From Agelas oroides (Eukaryota; Porifera; Demospongiae; Agelasida; Agelasidae): 64,000 nucleotides of DNA. Position numbers and translations under genes: made by a program. Below the pieces are notes generated by a model that saw nothing but the letters and a program-made list of their open reading frames with translations, was not told the origin of the DNA and searched no databases. The number at the start of each line of letters is the position of its first letter. Positions within the stretch are counted from its first letter, which is position 1. The DNA lies in contig OX422193.1 in assembly GCA_949130485.1 (NCBI GenBank), positions 9,287,619 through 9,351,618 of the forward strand, read 5' to 3'. Positions 25,801 to 37,600 of the stretch are shown here, piece after piece.

Positions 25801-26708
25801 AGGGATGGGGGGCCTCGGGATGTTGGTAGAAAGTCAGAGAGAGTCAAAATCCTAGATGCAAGGTGGAGGGAGGCATCACAAATTTGTTTTGAGAGTAGCA
25901 CAACAAATTTAGTTTGTGCTCACTTTTGTCGGGCCTTTTCTCTCAGCTGGGAGTGAACTTGGAGAGCAGTCATCATACGTGGGGAGTGTCGAGTGACTGG
26001 GTCTAACCATCGTGGCTGGGACTCGCTCACATGAAACCTTGAGAAGAAATCCTCAAAAGAAATCACCTTCTTTTGAGCCAGGTCCAGTCTGCATGCAGAA
26101 TAGATTAAAGGCAGTCAGAAATTGCCCTATGGACTGTTGTGCATTCTACTTCTTACTTGCTCAAGATGGCTGCAAACTGCTGTCGGGTGATTCCAGGGTC
26201 GAGAAAGTTGCAGAGAATCCGGTAGAGTGCCTCTCTGCTGACTGTTCCATTTCCCTGGGGGTCAAATGACCTGAAGGCGTGCCGGAAAGCAAAAAATGTG
26301 CCTCCACGGAGTTTCTCGCTCGTCAGCTTTAATAGCTGCGTATAAAGAAACATATGGTGTAATCACTTAGATAATCCGAGTGGAACATTACAGCTAGGTG
26401 GCTGTATCAAGTACCTCGTCAACTCCAAGGTGAACAGCTGATGTGGACGGCGAGTTGTATGCTCTAGACGTGCCTCTCCCAAAGTTGTTTTCGGGACAGG
26501 TTGCAGGCCTGCTGCTTACATCAAGATTCAATTCCCCATGCGCGTCTCTGTTTATGGATTGGCGCGAAGACAGTCCACGTACAGCAAGCGTTGAACGGTC
26601 CCCCGCTCGTTGCATCGGGTGCACTATCTCCGGAAGACGCGGAGATTTCCATCCTTGTTTCTCCAGGCAGCGATCAGCCCCTGTACTAGCAACATGCAAT
26701 GTCGCCAT
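19878..26708 (-). CDS. EFCAB6: EFCAB6-like multi-EF-hand protein
   Basis: Sixteen exons (minus): 26708-26415, 26335-26157, 26088-25924, 25851-25717, 25655-25546, 25463-25315, 25242-25049, 24978-24871, 24218-23918, 23768-23715, 23633-23563, 22778-22651, 22494-22397, 22239-22153, 20833-20561, 20093-19878; 853 aa in one frame. The exons encode successive EF-hand-like units (FRHAFRSFDPQGNGTVSREA; FLQHFNQRGADG; FKTLDANNSGRVS; RNFRSADPNNTGSVTVSEF). In animals EFCAB6 (DJBP) is a large, sperm/ciliary EF-hand protein reported to bind DJ-1 and the androgen receptor; this protein is shorter than the human form (about 1500 aa). Most loops lack the acidic residue at position 12; the last (DPNNTGSVTVSE) looks able to bind calcium. 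Intron 6 (after 25315) uses a GC donor (GCAAGT). Two introns hold large minisatellites. I chose the ATG at 26708; the frame is open further upstream. Confidence 0.85.
20270..20435 (-). mobile_element. tRNA-derived SINE-like fragment split by a MITE
   Basis: Read on the minus strand and with the MITE left out, TAGCTTAGTG (A-box-like) is followed about 30 bp later by GGTTCATTCTC (B-box-like). That spacing is typical of a tRNA-derived head. Confidence 0.4.
20303..20405. mobile_element. Fold-back MITE, 103 bp, with 9-bp target duplication
   Basis: The best-preserved member of the family. It starts TAGCCTCGTTCCCAGGCC and ends GGCCTGGTAACGAGGCTA, with arms continuing through CACAGATTTTATCTCA. It is flanked by an exact 9-bp direct repeat, CCCAGGGCC, at 20294-20302 and 20406-20414. 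The 9-bp duplication and long inverted arms would fit a Mutator-like (MULE) non-autonomous element; no transposase is in this window. It interrupts a tRNA-SINE-like sequence in the last intron of the EFCAB6-like gene. Confidence 0.88.
20843..22015. repeat. Minisatellite of about 1.2 kb (GTGAGATG/GTGAGGTG)
   Basis: About 120 units of 8-10 bp alternate between GTGAGATG and GTGAGGTG with T/GT linkers, in larger repeated blocks that include GGTGGACGAGGTGG. It fills EFCAB6-like intron 14 right up to the acceptor of exon 15 and gives a false 424-codon minus-strand frame of His-Leu-Thr-Ser-Pro. Confidence 0.95.
22318..22395. mobile_element. Fold-back element touching a splice donor
   Basis: TTAGCCTCTTTCCCAGGTCC is the left end and GTCTGGGAAGAAACTGGCTA the right end. 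The last base of the element is the T (on the minus strand) of the GT donor following EFCAB6-like exon 13, which ends at 22397. Confidence 0.55.
22883..23459. repeat. 19 copies of a 28-bp unit next to a tRNA-SINE B box
   Basis: Nineteen exact-length 28-bp units, TGACTAGATCTCAATTTTGT plus TAAAACAC, run from 22921 and differ only at the TGAC[TCA]AG position. Directly in front, GGTTCAAACCC at 22910-22920 is a perfect pol III B box, so the array probably grew from the tail of a tRNA-derived SINE. Its end abuts the MITE at 23457. It lies in EFCAB6-like intron 11. Confidence 0.92.
23457..23521. mobile_element. Fold-back MITE-like element, 65 bp
   Basis: TAGTCTCGTTCCCAGACC pairs with GGTCTGGGAACAAGACTA. 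Flanks AACACTGAC and AACACCATC agree at six of nine positions, which may be a worn target duplication. Confidence 0.75.
24291..24560. repeat. Local duplication of exon and intron sequence plus dispersed repeat
   Basis: A 50-bp block at about 24335-24384 (GATGCTGACTGTGAGGAGAA) copies part of EFCAB6-like exon 9 (near 23982-24031). A neighbouring block (GACTCTATGTCACAACAG) occurs twice at about 24291 and 24385. After it, GCCGACGTTTCGACTGAATG with GTCGTCATCTGGGC is a hairpin-like motif of a dispersed element whose family I cannot fix. Confidence 0.6.
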
Positions 26709-26865
26709 TAGCGATGTAACAGGTGTGAATGCTTTGTGAACAAAAGGCGTGAAGAAACCGCGGATGAGCCCCACCTTTCCACGATGTGCATTTGTGCGCA
26801 TGCGTGTCCGGTATGCGACTATCCACTTAGTACTTTGGATCAGTTCCAACTAACTGAAAGCGGCC
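26709..26865. promoter_or_regulatory. 157-bp bidirectional promoter interval
   Basis: The start codons of the EFCAB6-like gene (minus) and SRCR gene A (plus) face away from each other with only 157 bp between them. The plus-strand sequence includes a short CG-containing stretch (GCGTGTCCGG). No TATA box is evident. The interval must hold both core promoters and 5' UTRs, unless there are upstream non-coding exons. The interval is shorter still if the EFCAB6-like frame starts further upstream. Confidence 0.55.
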
Positions 26866-29069
26866 ATGTCGCTTCCAATACTTCTTGTTGCCCTAGCCCT
26901 TAGCAGTACAGTGCGAGGTAAGTCTTTGATTCCATTGGAAGTACGCACAAGGTTATACTTGAATCGGTATACTTTCTCTCTGCGCACAGCGCAAAGCCGC
27001 GGGGAGTTGCGGCTCGTTCGTGACAGCACTGCCAGTTATAACTTCACATCTGGACGTTTGGAGGTCTTCATAAACGGGAGATGGGGAACCATTTGCAACG
27101 ATGCAGACTTTGGTCTGCCCGAAGCGACTGTGGCCTGCCAACAGTTAGGCTGGAATGGAGGCTCCAGCTACGGATCCAGCACATTAATGGGGTGAGTACT
27201 TCCATACCATAGCTAGTAGAGTGGTATTCCTACTACTCTATATATTATCTATGGCCAGACTTTGGCTGACTCATGAACAGTGCTATATGTTAGAATGTAG
27301 GCAATAGGTTTTATAACACTCACCTGTGACGATGTTGAATTCACTACTGATTTTGATAAAGCTGACCTGCTGAACAAGCAGTTCTTCAGTAACTTCAACC
27401 ATTTACACCCATCATTAGTCTGCACTGACCCACCCCTTATTTTCACTGACCCTTCTGAGTGTCCTGACTATCTCCTGTGTACCGAGGACCAAGTTTACAA
27501 CCTCATTGCATCTCTGGACTGTAGCAAGGCTACTGGTACTGATAACATCTCTGCAAGAATGCTAAAAGGTACTGTAACCTGCATAACACCGACCTTGACT
27601 AAGATATTCAATTTGTCTATCAAAACTGGTTTGTTTCCCCAAAGTTGGAAATGTGCAAGAGTGGTACCAATTCCTAAAGGTGGGGACCTTTCCAACCCAA
27701 CAAACTATAGACCAATCTCAATTCTCCCAATTCTTAGTAAAGTTCTTGAAAAACATGTTCATAGCATTATTTCTGAGCACCTGTTGTTACACTCACCCAT
27801 TTCGGACCAACAATGGGGCTTTACTGCACGGAAATCTACTACTGCCGCTGTACTGTCCATGACTCATGACTGTACCCAGGCTCTTGACAGAGGCAAGGAA
27901 GTTTCTACAGTTTTTTTTGATATTAGCAAAGCCTTTGACAGTGTTCCCCACCTTCCACTTCTCATGAAATTAGCTGTCATCAATGTTGATCCATATATCA
28001 GAAAGTGGGTTCATAGCTATCTATCGTGCAGAGAACAACATGTTGTTGTCAATGGAGCCAAATCACCAGTCTTGCCAGTTGTCTCCGGGGTTCCTCAAGG
28101 CTCAGTGCTTGGCCCACTGTTGTTTCTAATTTATATCAATGATGTAACCTGTGTAGTGTCAAATGGAAGGATGGTTGTGTATGCAGACGACATTGCTCTG
28201 TACCAAATTATTCAGTCTCCTGAGGACTACCTCCTGGTACAACATGATATTAATGCTGTCTCTGAGTGGATTACTGCCAACTATCTGGCTTTGAACTATC
28301 GAAAATGTTGCCATCTACTCTTCTCACGTAAAAGATCTCCTACCCTTCCAGTTGCTCCACTAGAGGTCAATGGGAATTTTGTCAAACAAGTTAATGAATA
28401 CAAATATCTTGGAGTCATCCTAACCTCAGACATGTCGTGGTCATCTCACATCTCTGCCATCAGCTCTAAAACTAGAAAACTTATTGGGGTCCTTTATCGA
28501 AAGTTCTATCTCTATTCAGAACCACATACCCTCCTACGTTTGTACCAGTCATTGATTCGTCCACACCTTGAATATGCTTGTAGTGTTTGGGATCCTCACC
28601 TGAAGAAAGACATTGAGAGGCTTGAGGGTGTTCAGAAGTTTGGGTTGAAAGTTTGTCTAAAGCGATGGCGATGTGGATATGAGGAACTCTTGCAACTCGC
28701 CAACCTTCCAACATTAGTCACAAGAAGAAAATGTTTAAAACTCTGCCTGTTCTACAACATGGTTAACAGGCTTGCTACTTTTCCAAACATTCCCACTGTT
28801 TTTAGATCCACTCCCTATGGCAATTCTATTCGGTCTATTAACTCCAGTTCCATGGTACAGCCACGTGCGCATTCAAACTTCTATTCAAATTCCCCTCTTG
28901 TACTAGTTTGTGGAATGGTTTACCTTCAGATGTTAGTGCTATTTCTACCTTACCTGTTTTTAAGCGTGCTATTGTAAAGTTGTTTTAGTTTTGTCTTTTG
29001 TCTTCGTAGGTTATCAGTTTATATTAGCTTACTAGCTACTTCTGATGACCTGATATAACAAATTTGTTC

Positions 29070-29118
<49 letters not shown>

Positions 29119-31524
29119 CTCCTTGAATGCATGTACCGTGTGCATGTCTGTGTGTGAAGTCTTTGTGTGTTCAAGTTGCAGTCATGCATGCATGCAGTAG
29201 GAATCAAAACACGCTGCACAAAAATGAAACTGGATGAATGAATCAATGTTAATGTCACACTACAATAGCAATAGACCATGCACCATTCAAGTCTGGATGT
29301 TTAGTCTGGCTCTTGTAGTTGAGCCGGTTTGTACCTTTCATCTCCCCTCAGTCTCCTGAATGTCAATCCAATGGTGCTATTTAGTTATTTCCTTTAAATC
29401 TAAAATCATCATCGCTGTCTGCTCTGTCCTCATGAAACGATTCTTTTTGACAGTTTTGGTCAAGGTGCTGGTCCAATCCTCTTGGACAATGTGAACTGCT
29501 ACTCCACCAACCTCCTCCACCTCCTCTCCTGCCGGTACAGCACAGCCGTCAGCAGATCCTGCAACCATGCTAATGATGTGGCAGTTGCCTGCTGTAAGTA
29601 GTTTGTTTGAAGGTTTTCTTTTTTTCTCTGAATAGGACGGCACTGTCTGTGTTCATAACCATCATGCCTGCATGAATCCTGCTGCACTATTTGTTAAACA
29701 TGGCTTAGGAACAGTTCTCTGAGGTTACCAAATGGCTGAAATGTTTGAGCTGTTATATGCAGTATTTGCTCACAAGGCAACTCCAAATTAATTATTTATT
29801 TGGACTAACCCGACTGACGTAAACTTTTAGAAGTGTCCCATAATTAGTTTACTATCGTTACATGCACTAGCTCAAACATTTTAATAGCCTTGTGCCAAGG
29901 CTCCTCCCAAGGCTCCTCCTGCATAGCTACTAACACTGCTAGCTTCATACACACTGCGTGCAGTTCTTTACAGCAGGCAATGCATATGTATCACTTTCCA
30001 CCTCAGTTCATTCAACATAAACTGAGTCAGTCAGCTATATCTCTTACAGACTCTTCGCGTCTTTCTGACGTACCATATGAGCTCAGAGTTCAGTTGGTAG
30101 GAGGACAATATCCCTCTCAGGGGAGGGTGGAGGTGTACTGCAATGGACAGTGGGGAACCATCTGTAGCACTAGTAGGTTTGGAGCTACTGAGGCAGAGAC
30201 AGTGTGCAGGCAGCTCGGATACACGGATGCCACTGGCTATAACCACTTGAGCTTGTGAGTTACTTACTTACGTTTAAAAATATCTGACCTGCAAACTATT
30301 TAATTCAAGGTCATAGCCTCGTTCCCAGCCACATTTCTAGCCTCATTCTAAGTTCCCAAACCCGGTTCTTGTTGTTTCTGTACTGCAAGTAATGAGAGGC
30401 CTGGGAACAACCCCATCAAAGGTAGATGACTGATATGTGAGCAGAAAAAAGTAAAGTTTCAAAGCTAACATTCTTTGCTGCCAAAGTTTTGCTGACTTGT
30501 GATATGCTATATGTTTAGAGGGCCAAATTAAAAAAAGGGAGTTGTATAGTTTGAAAGGGTGTGACTAATTGAAATTCTTTTGCTCTGCAGACCTGGGAGC
30601 ATTTCTCAACCCATCTGGCTGCAGTCTTTCAGTTGTGGACTCTACTCAGACAGCTGTCTTAACCTCTGTGCCTTCTGTCCCTCTCACAGCATCACAAGCT
30701 GCACCCATAGCACAGATGTGACTGTCCAGTGCAGTAAGCTAGACCAAACCTAATATAAAACCTATACATGTGTGTAATGGCATAGGTTGAATGGTTGCTG
30801 CTGTTCCCACTGCAAAATGAAAGTTTTCATTTTAAATTTTGTCCACCCTTGTTTTCAAATCTCTACCCAGCCTTTTATCATTTTTCCGTTAATGACTGCA
30901 TGCAAGCGACAAAAAGCCGGGTGGAGGCATAGAAACAAGACTTCATTTCAATAAACACAGTTGAACAACTTATGAATGGACTTTTCAGAACAGTAGTAAC
31001 ATGTCGTGACCATAGTCACAAAAATGGTTCAAAGCATAGGAAGGTGAACATCTGTGTCTCCAATGCGCATCATGATCACAGGCTGTTGTCATGCAGCTCT
31101 TGTGGACCAACATATCAGAGGATATCATACAGTCTCATGGCTATCACACCAATGACCTTACTACAGCATAAAGTATTTCTCTGCTCTGCCCCTTTCTCTC
31201 CAGACTATCAGAGTGGTTCTCCCTCTCATAAGACTACTTGTCCTAGCAGTGCTTTCACAGGAATGACTTCAACTGGTCCTACCACTGGTGGAAGAAGTGG
31301 GAACAACATTGGTATGTCCTTACAAGACCTCGGTGTTTGACCTATATATTAGGGGGGATGCACAGTACATTGTGAAACGTGCTTGTGAGTACTTGTCTGG
31401 TTCTTGTCTGTTTCTCATTCATGCAGTCATCATAGGTGGAACTGTTGGCGCTTTCCTCACAATTACAGTTGGTCTCTGTTTATGTTGTTGTATTTTCTGG
31501 TGCTGCTATATTGCTGGCTACTGA
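26866..31524 (+). CDS. Two-SRCR-domain single-pass membrane receptor (copy A)
   Basis: Exons: 26866-26917, 26990-27191, 29454-29593, 30050-30254, 30591-30733, 31204-31311, 31427-31524; 315 aa. Exon 1 is a signal peptide (MSLPILLVALALSSTVRG). Exons 2-3 encode a first SRCR domain ([30 protein letters not shown]). Exons 4-5 encode a second ([26 protein letters not shown]), with an added cysteine cluster. A Ser/Thr/Gly stalk follows (exon 6), then one membrane helix rich in cysteine (VIIGGTVGAFLTITVGLCLC) and almost no tail. SRCR receptors bind ligands or microbes at the cell surface and are greatly expanded in sponges. It has no intracellular signalling domain, so any signal must need a partner. 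Intron 2 carries a LINE absent from the tandem copy downstream. Confidence 0.9.
27301..29116 (+). mobile_element. 5'-truncated LINE (CR1/L2/Jockey-type reverse transcriptase)
   Basis: An open frame runs from 27301 through 28977 with reverse transcriptase motifs: NYRPISILPILSKVLEK, FFDISKAFDSV, SGVPQGSVLGPLLF and the catalytic YADD (VVYADDIALY). The C-terminal end shows EYKYLGVILTSD and LEYACSVWDPH. The endonuclease part is missing, so the copy is 5' truncated. Near 28880 the frame slips by one: the usual ending SLWNGLPSDVSAISTLPVFK is read in the next frame to a stop at 28986-28988. A poly-A tail of about 46 bp (29071-29116) closes the element. It has no long terminal repeats. Same-strand insertion in intron 2 of SRCR gene A; no clear target duplication. 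The long tail and single frame slip suggest a fairly recent insertion. Confidence 0.9.
30314..30408. mobile_element. Fold-back element fragment
   Basis: It starts TAGCCTCGTTCCCAGCC and ends GGCCTGGGAACAA with an imperfect right terminus and a second inner copy of TAGCCTCATTC. It lies in intron 4 of SRCR gene A. Confidence 0.5.
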
Positions 31525-31745
31525 GTCAGAGTGACTATATTTGATGTAACGCATGTTACAGTTTTGATATAATCACATGCATGTTTATACAGGCAGTGTT
31601 AGTTAACACATCACTCATTAGCATTCTGCAACCGTTTATGCTCTAGTACTTCATTGCACCAGGTTCTGCTATAATCAGTTACGAACGAGCCCCACCCCCT
31701 TTGCACGATTACGTTTGCCTGTCAGTTTGCCTACAAGCGGTAACC

Positions 31746-34314
31746 ATGTTGCTTCCGGGACTTCTTCTTGTAGTGGCGCTCAGTATGGTACAAGGTAAGT
31801 ACTTTGACTCCATGGGAGGTATGTACAAAGCTTTACTTGAAATTTCTCCGCCTCTGAGCACAGCGCAAAGCCGCGGCGAGCTGCGGCTCGTTCGTGGCAG
31901 TGCTACCGGCTACAGCTACACCTCCGGACGTTTGGAAATCTTCATGAATGGGAGATGGGGAACCATTTGCAACGATGCTGACTTTGGTCTGAACGAGGCG
32001 ACCGTTGCCTGCCAACAGCTTGGCTGGAATGGGGCCTCAAGTTATGGCTACAGTACCTCAATGGGGTGAGCACTCCGCCACTAATGGGTAACAAAACAGC
32101 ATTCTAAAATTGATTATGATGTGCCCAAGTACAAGTAAGAAAATAAGTGTTCTGTCTATGAGCTTAGTAAAATAACTGACAAGTGTATAACAGTCAGTAC
32201 AGGATTGAATGATCAGCACTGGCCATGGAAACACAGCTAGGCTACTCTTACTCAGCATTCCAATGAGATATGAATTCCAGTATATGTACCGTGCATTCCA
32301 GTTTACACTACATGAATATATACAGCCTGAGCTTCATTAAAAGGATTGCCTGACCATGCAATAACACATGAATATAGTCAGAGTTCACCCGATGCAATAG
32401 CGTTGCACTGTAAAGTTCTTTGAATAGCATGACAGGATGCTTGGAGGTGCAAACCTGTGTAATAGGTTCCCGTCAGAGAAACATGCCCAATGATGAAGTT
32501 AGTTCACACATGAGATTTTAAAACAGTGAGTATCTGAAACAGTTAATTCAACAGTCTTTAGCAACCTTGAAGACATGGTTTGTACAAGCAGACTGGTAGG
32601 CAGTTAGCTCAAAGTAAGTGTCATGCGAAGGATATAGCTGCAACGGCAGTGGGAAGACTAGAGGAGAGAGAGAGAGTAAGGGAGTCTGTGTCTGTACATG
32701 TCAATTGTAAATAAAGACCTTTTCTGACAGTTTTGGTCAAGGTGATGGTGCAATCCTCTTGGACAATGTGAACTGCTACTCCACCAACCTCCTCCACCTC
32801 CTCTCCTGCCAGTACAGTACCGCCATTAGCAGATCCTGCAACCATGCTAACGATGTGGCAGTTACCTGCTGTAAGTATATAGCTAATATCATTCTCTTTT
32901 CAACTGCAACTCCTGAATACTGACAATATATCAGTAAACCCATAGCTATAGCAGTAAAGGCCGGACTTTAACTATCCATAAGTGTACCAATGTCTCCCAT
33001 ATAGCTAGCTCAGTTTGCCTGCTTTTTATAGCAAAGTAAATTACAAACTATGTGTTCGTTATGTTAAAATGAGAGTTTCATGACAAAGAAAGTCTGCACT
33101 GCAGCAAGAATTTGAAGACAAAGTAGCTACATTGATTCCCTGCAGACTCTTCTCGTCTTTCTGATGTACCATATCAGCTCAGGGTTCGGTTGGTAGGAGG
33201 ACGATATCCCTCTCAGGGGAGGGTCGAGGTATACTGCAATGGACAGTGGGGGACCATCTGTAGCACTAGTAGGTTTGGAGCTACTGAGGCAGAGACAGTG
33301 TGCAGGCAGCTCGGATACACTGATGCCACCAGATACAACCACTTGAGTTTGTGAGTTGCATTTAGAGTTACTACAAAGGTCACAGCAGCAGGTGGTATGT
33401 TGAAACCGACCACTTGTGATGCCCCCTGTGCTTTTAGAAGAGGCAGTTGCATATACAGATTTCAAATTTCCTTTTAAAGAGCTTTCTATATCCCTAAAAT
33501 TAGAAGGTGACTAAAGTGGAATGTTTTTTGCTCTGCAGACCTGGGAGCACATCTCAACCCATCTGGCTGCAGTCTTTCAGTTGTGGGTCCTATTCAGACC
33601 GTTGTCTCGACACCTGTGCCTCCTGTCCCTCTCGCAGCATCACAAGCTGCACCCATGGAAGCGATGTCACGGTCCAGTGTGGTGAGCCATGGAAATTACA
33701 TCCTGTCAACACTGTCATCATCATGCGTGGTTGTATTGTATTTGAGATGTTTTTTGTACATGAAAGCAGAAATTGGTCACTTTGATTCATAAATATAACC
33801 TATTGACAATTATATATTTTCTGGAATCTACACACCACAATATTTCTAACCCAGAGATCTTTTGAGTCTTCTTGGTAAATTAAGAAGATCTATAACTGCA
33901 ACGTAAATGTGAACTTGTCCTTTCTCCAATCTCCAGACTATTTGAATGGCTCTCCTTCACACAAAACTACCTGTACAACTAACAGTGATACAGGAGGGGA
34001 TGTGACCCAAACTGGAGGGGGTGGAAGTAATTCTGGTGGAGGGGGTGGGTTTACATATAGCGACCAAGTTTAACCCTTTATATCCAATATTACTCATATG
34101 GGCCCAGAAATTTAAGCGTAGCTACCAATGTCTAAACTCAGTTAGGTATAACAGATTGACATTTGGCAGACATTTCTGACCAGCTAATCCCTTTTCTTTC
34201 CATTCAGTGACCATAATAGTTGAAATAGTTGGCGGAACCCTTGGAGGTCTCACTTCCCTTGGCTGCTTGGTTTGCTGCATCTGTCTGTGTGTTGCAGCTG
34301 TTGCAGGCGGGTGA
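31746..34314 (+). CDS. Two-SRCR-domain single-pass membrane receptor (copy B)
   Basis: Exons: 31746-31794, 31864-32065, 32731-32870, 33146-33350, 33539-33681, 33937-34044, 34208-34314; 317 aa. Exons 2 to 6 have exactly the same lengths as in copy A (202, 140, 205, 143, 108 nt) with identical phases, proving tandem duplication. It has a signal peptide ([17 protein letters not shown]), two SRCR domains, a Gly/Thr-rich stalk and a single C-terminal membrane helix ending VAAVAGG. The stalk and helix differ most from copy A (Gly-rich [11 protein letters not shown] against Thr/Ser-rich), while the SRCR exons are nearly the same. The exon 6 donor at 34045 (GTGGGT) was picked because it is the only good phase-1 site that restores the frame. 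Confidence 0.9.
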
Positions 34315-34669
34315 CTGTCATGAGCTGGTGTACTCTGAACACACGCCGGCATAACTTATATATTCATGCCATGAAATGCGTTCTGTTTATATATGTGTAT
34401 TTTAGACTCACTCTATATGAATATCAATTTTAGCTGTACCTTATATATATACACCGCCAGAGCCGGGATGTGTGGTTTGGCACCACAAGCAGGTGCACAA
34501 AGATGCTGAGGGAGATTTAGCGGCACACTGTTTATATGTGTTCAACGTATTTAGATCCATGTGATGCAAATATGGTTCGAGCTGTACATTGAATTCAGCC
34601 CCACCCACACTAAATTTGCTCTAAATAAGCGTCGTTGCAATATTGAAATGCACAATTACCCGGTACATC
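34315..34669. other. Short intergenic region
   Basis: It contains the 3' UTR of SRCR gene B and the promoter side of the HMG gene. I see no other feature. Confidence 0.55.
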
Positions 34670-37600
34670 ATGGACATTTTGAAGGAGTTATTTGGGACCA
34701 GTGACGAGCTACAGATCAACAAGAGTCTTTTCGGAAGCGAGGTGGGACACGTGGAGTCCTTAAACATGGGGCTAGGTGAGCTGCAATAACAGAGCACCGC
34801 AACAATTCGGCTAGAGGTAGACTAGGTCACACCCCTTTTCGCAAGGAGGGAAGGGGGTTGGTGGTTTCCCATACTGCCGTTTATTCTCCGGATCTGTACA
34901 GTGTGGGGCCAATTTACAGCTCAGAATCCAATTTGTGAAATGGGATGTGGCCCTCGTAATTAAATTTATCTAGACTATACCTATCAAAATGTTTACATTG
35001 AAGTTTTCACATCTGCATGTCTTGAAAATACTGAACTCCCAAATAAATTCCTCCTCCCTCCCCCATACACACACAGACCATGGTCTTTCCTCTTCGCGTG
35101 AGCACATCCAACGACCTCTCCCCCTTCTTCCTGACCCACGACCTGCCAACCCTCCTTCGCTCCTGCGTAGCCAGTCACTTGATGGCCTACCTGTAACCAC
35201 GGACAAAGATCCACTGGAGATGTACAGGTCAGCTGGCTTGTAGCAAGTAGTCTTGTGTCCAGACCCCACCCTCTCACAAGAAAAAAGAGCCTGGTAACAC
35301 AAGCCTTGGGGCCATGCTACAGCTTTGTGAAGTGTAGGATTACAAATTGGCTTGTGTTGAAGAATGAATCTCCTAATAGCACTTTGATTCAGGCTTCTAA
35401 GCTCAAGGATTCAGGCTTTTATCACCAGACCCATTTCCCCATATGAGAAGGGCCATTACTTTATCTGGTCTTGTGTGTCAATCAGGTCGGATGAGTTCAG
35501 ATCACAGTCGGCCTTTCCACAGTTGAGTGAGAGCGCAGCTACCACGCATGGTACGTAACTATGTTGTATTACAGTTTACATGTACGGCTATCATCTGACC
35601 TCACTCCATCCATGTTTGAGTAGCTTGAGAACAAGATTAGCTGTCATCTTGTGTGGCAGTAAGTACTAGCTTGTCATTCTGCAATTTGCTTCCATGCCAC
35701 ACAACATTACATCACAGTGACATCTTGGTAACATTACATGCAGTTACTATACTGGGGTATAGCATTAATGAGTTAAAGTTGGTTTATCTCTTTCTCTGTT
35801 GTTCCTTCCCCAGTTGATCTCCACAATGTTCCCCAGGAAATGCCCATGTACCTCCTTCAAGAAGATGAGGGGAATGACGATGAAATCATGCGTCTTCTGG
35901 GTACCAGTAATGATGCCACGCCCACTCCTTCTAATGGAGGGGATTTTCCCTGCACTATTAACAATGAAGTTGATGTAATGCCATCACCCGTGTATGGTGA
36001 CTCTCAGAACCAAAAAGAGCAAGATATGGGAGACGACATTTTGTCTGAGGAGGGAAGTGATACTGGTGATGTTCTGATTGCTGAAGCTGCCGGTGTAATC
36101 TCAGATGAGACTCTGAATAAAACAGCTGATCAGATTGAGCAGGTTCGAGAACTAGGGTCAAATAGTCCCATAGCAAGTGTGGAGGTCATCTCTCCTGTTT
36201 GTGATCTGGGTTCAAACGGAGCATCTGAATCAGAACCTGTTGATTCCAATTCTGGTTGTCCCATGCCCTACAGTTCAATTCCACTACCAATTTCACAAGA
36301 TGCAAGGACCCTGTCCGATGCGAGGACCCTGTCTTTGAATGGAATTTCTGAAGCAGATACACCTGCCACCACCCTCATTGGTGCTACTGTCTGTTGCACA
36401 CAATTGGATTTCAGTAGCCCTTCAAGTAACGACGAAAGCCCTAGTCACTCAAGCTGTGACTCAAGCCTCTCTGGGGTAGGAGCAAATGGTAGTGTTTCCA
36501 CTGTAGCTAGTTTGAGGAGAAAGACACCAAGTGTATCTTGGGAAAGAAGGGCGCTGATGGTGAATGAAGGGACACAGACACTAACCTGGAGACTGGCTGG
36601 AGCTGCCATAGCAACTGGTGGTGTCAACCAGCTGCCTCTTTTACCATTGCAAACCATGTCTGCTCATGACCAGACCCAATCCCCTGATGAGCAAGCTAGG
36701 ACATCACAGTCTCCAGCCTCACTCACCAACACCCAGTCCCCAGTGCTTCAGCAAGATGTCCACAAGACAAAGCCACTTCTCTCTGCTCCTATCACAGAAG
36801 TGGCTCCACAATTAAGTACTACGGTGACTCCATCCCCTGCAACTTCAAGCACTTTTTCAGACCAGACATGTGCGTCTGTCCCGGTGGTACACCCACTAGA
36901 ACCATCTGATAAGATACCTGTCTCCTCCAGTCCAGTACCTATCACTAAGTATCCTATCCTGTCTTCACCTCCTGTCTCCTTAATAACGCCACCCTCCACA
37001 GCGTCATCTTCTCACATGAAATCCAAACCCCCCTTGATCTCCTCATTAGCACCTTCAGTATCTCAGTCTCTCTCATCATCTGCTTTCACTACCAGTGCAC
37101 TTGCCTCTGTGGACCTTTCTGCTACAGCACCATCCATGGCTAGTGCAACATCATCTAAAGCCACTCCCACCACATCCACACCTGCACCCACTAGAGCTAC
37201 GCAGAGCATTATATCTAACACCCACACAGCTGCCTCTGTGTTTGAACACTCCCTGGAGGCTCTCAAGCGAAAGGTTCTCCTTGAGGCTCAGAAGCTTGAC
37301 GAGGCTTTGGGAAGCTATCAAACACATCAAGCAAGTGTGCAGGTCTCTGGTGTTCCGAGTCCCACCCACCCCCAGCCAGTCGCCATGACTAACATTCCAC
37401 CTGTTCTCCCACCAAAACCATCCCCACGGATTACAACCCATATACCATCTCACAATGCTAACACTGCAGCACATACCTTGTGTACACCACTGTACACTAC
37501 TACTGCTAATGCTGCTGCACATACCATACCTCATACCACCACACCCAACAGTGCTGTACATACAGTGTGTACCCCTCACTACACCACTACCACAAGCACT

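Noticed and set aside
27301-29116. Retrovirus or LTR retrotransposon as the source of the reverse transcriptase
   Set aside because: No long terminal repeats, no protease, integrase or capsid-like segment; the poly-A tail, truncation and motif set are those of a LINE.
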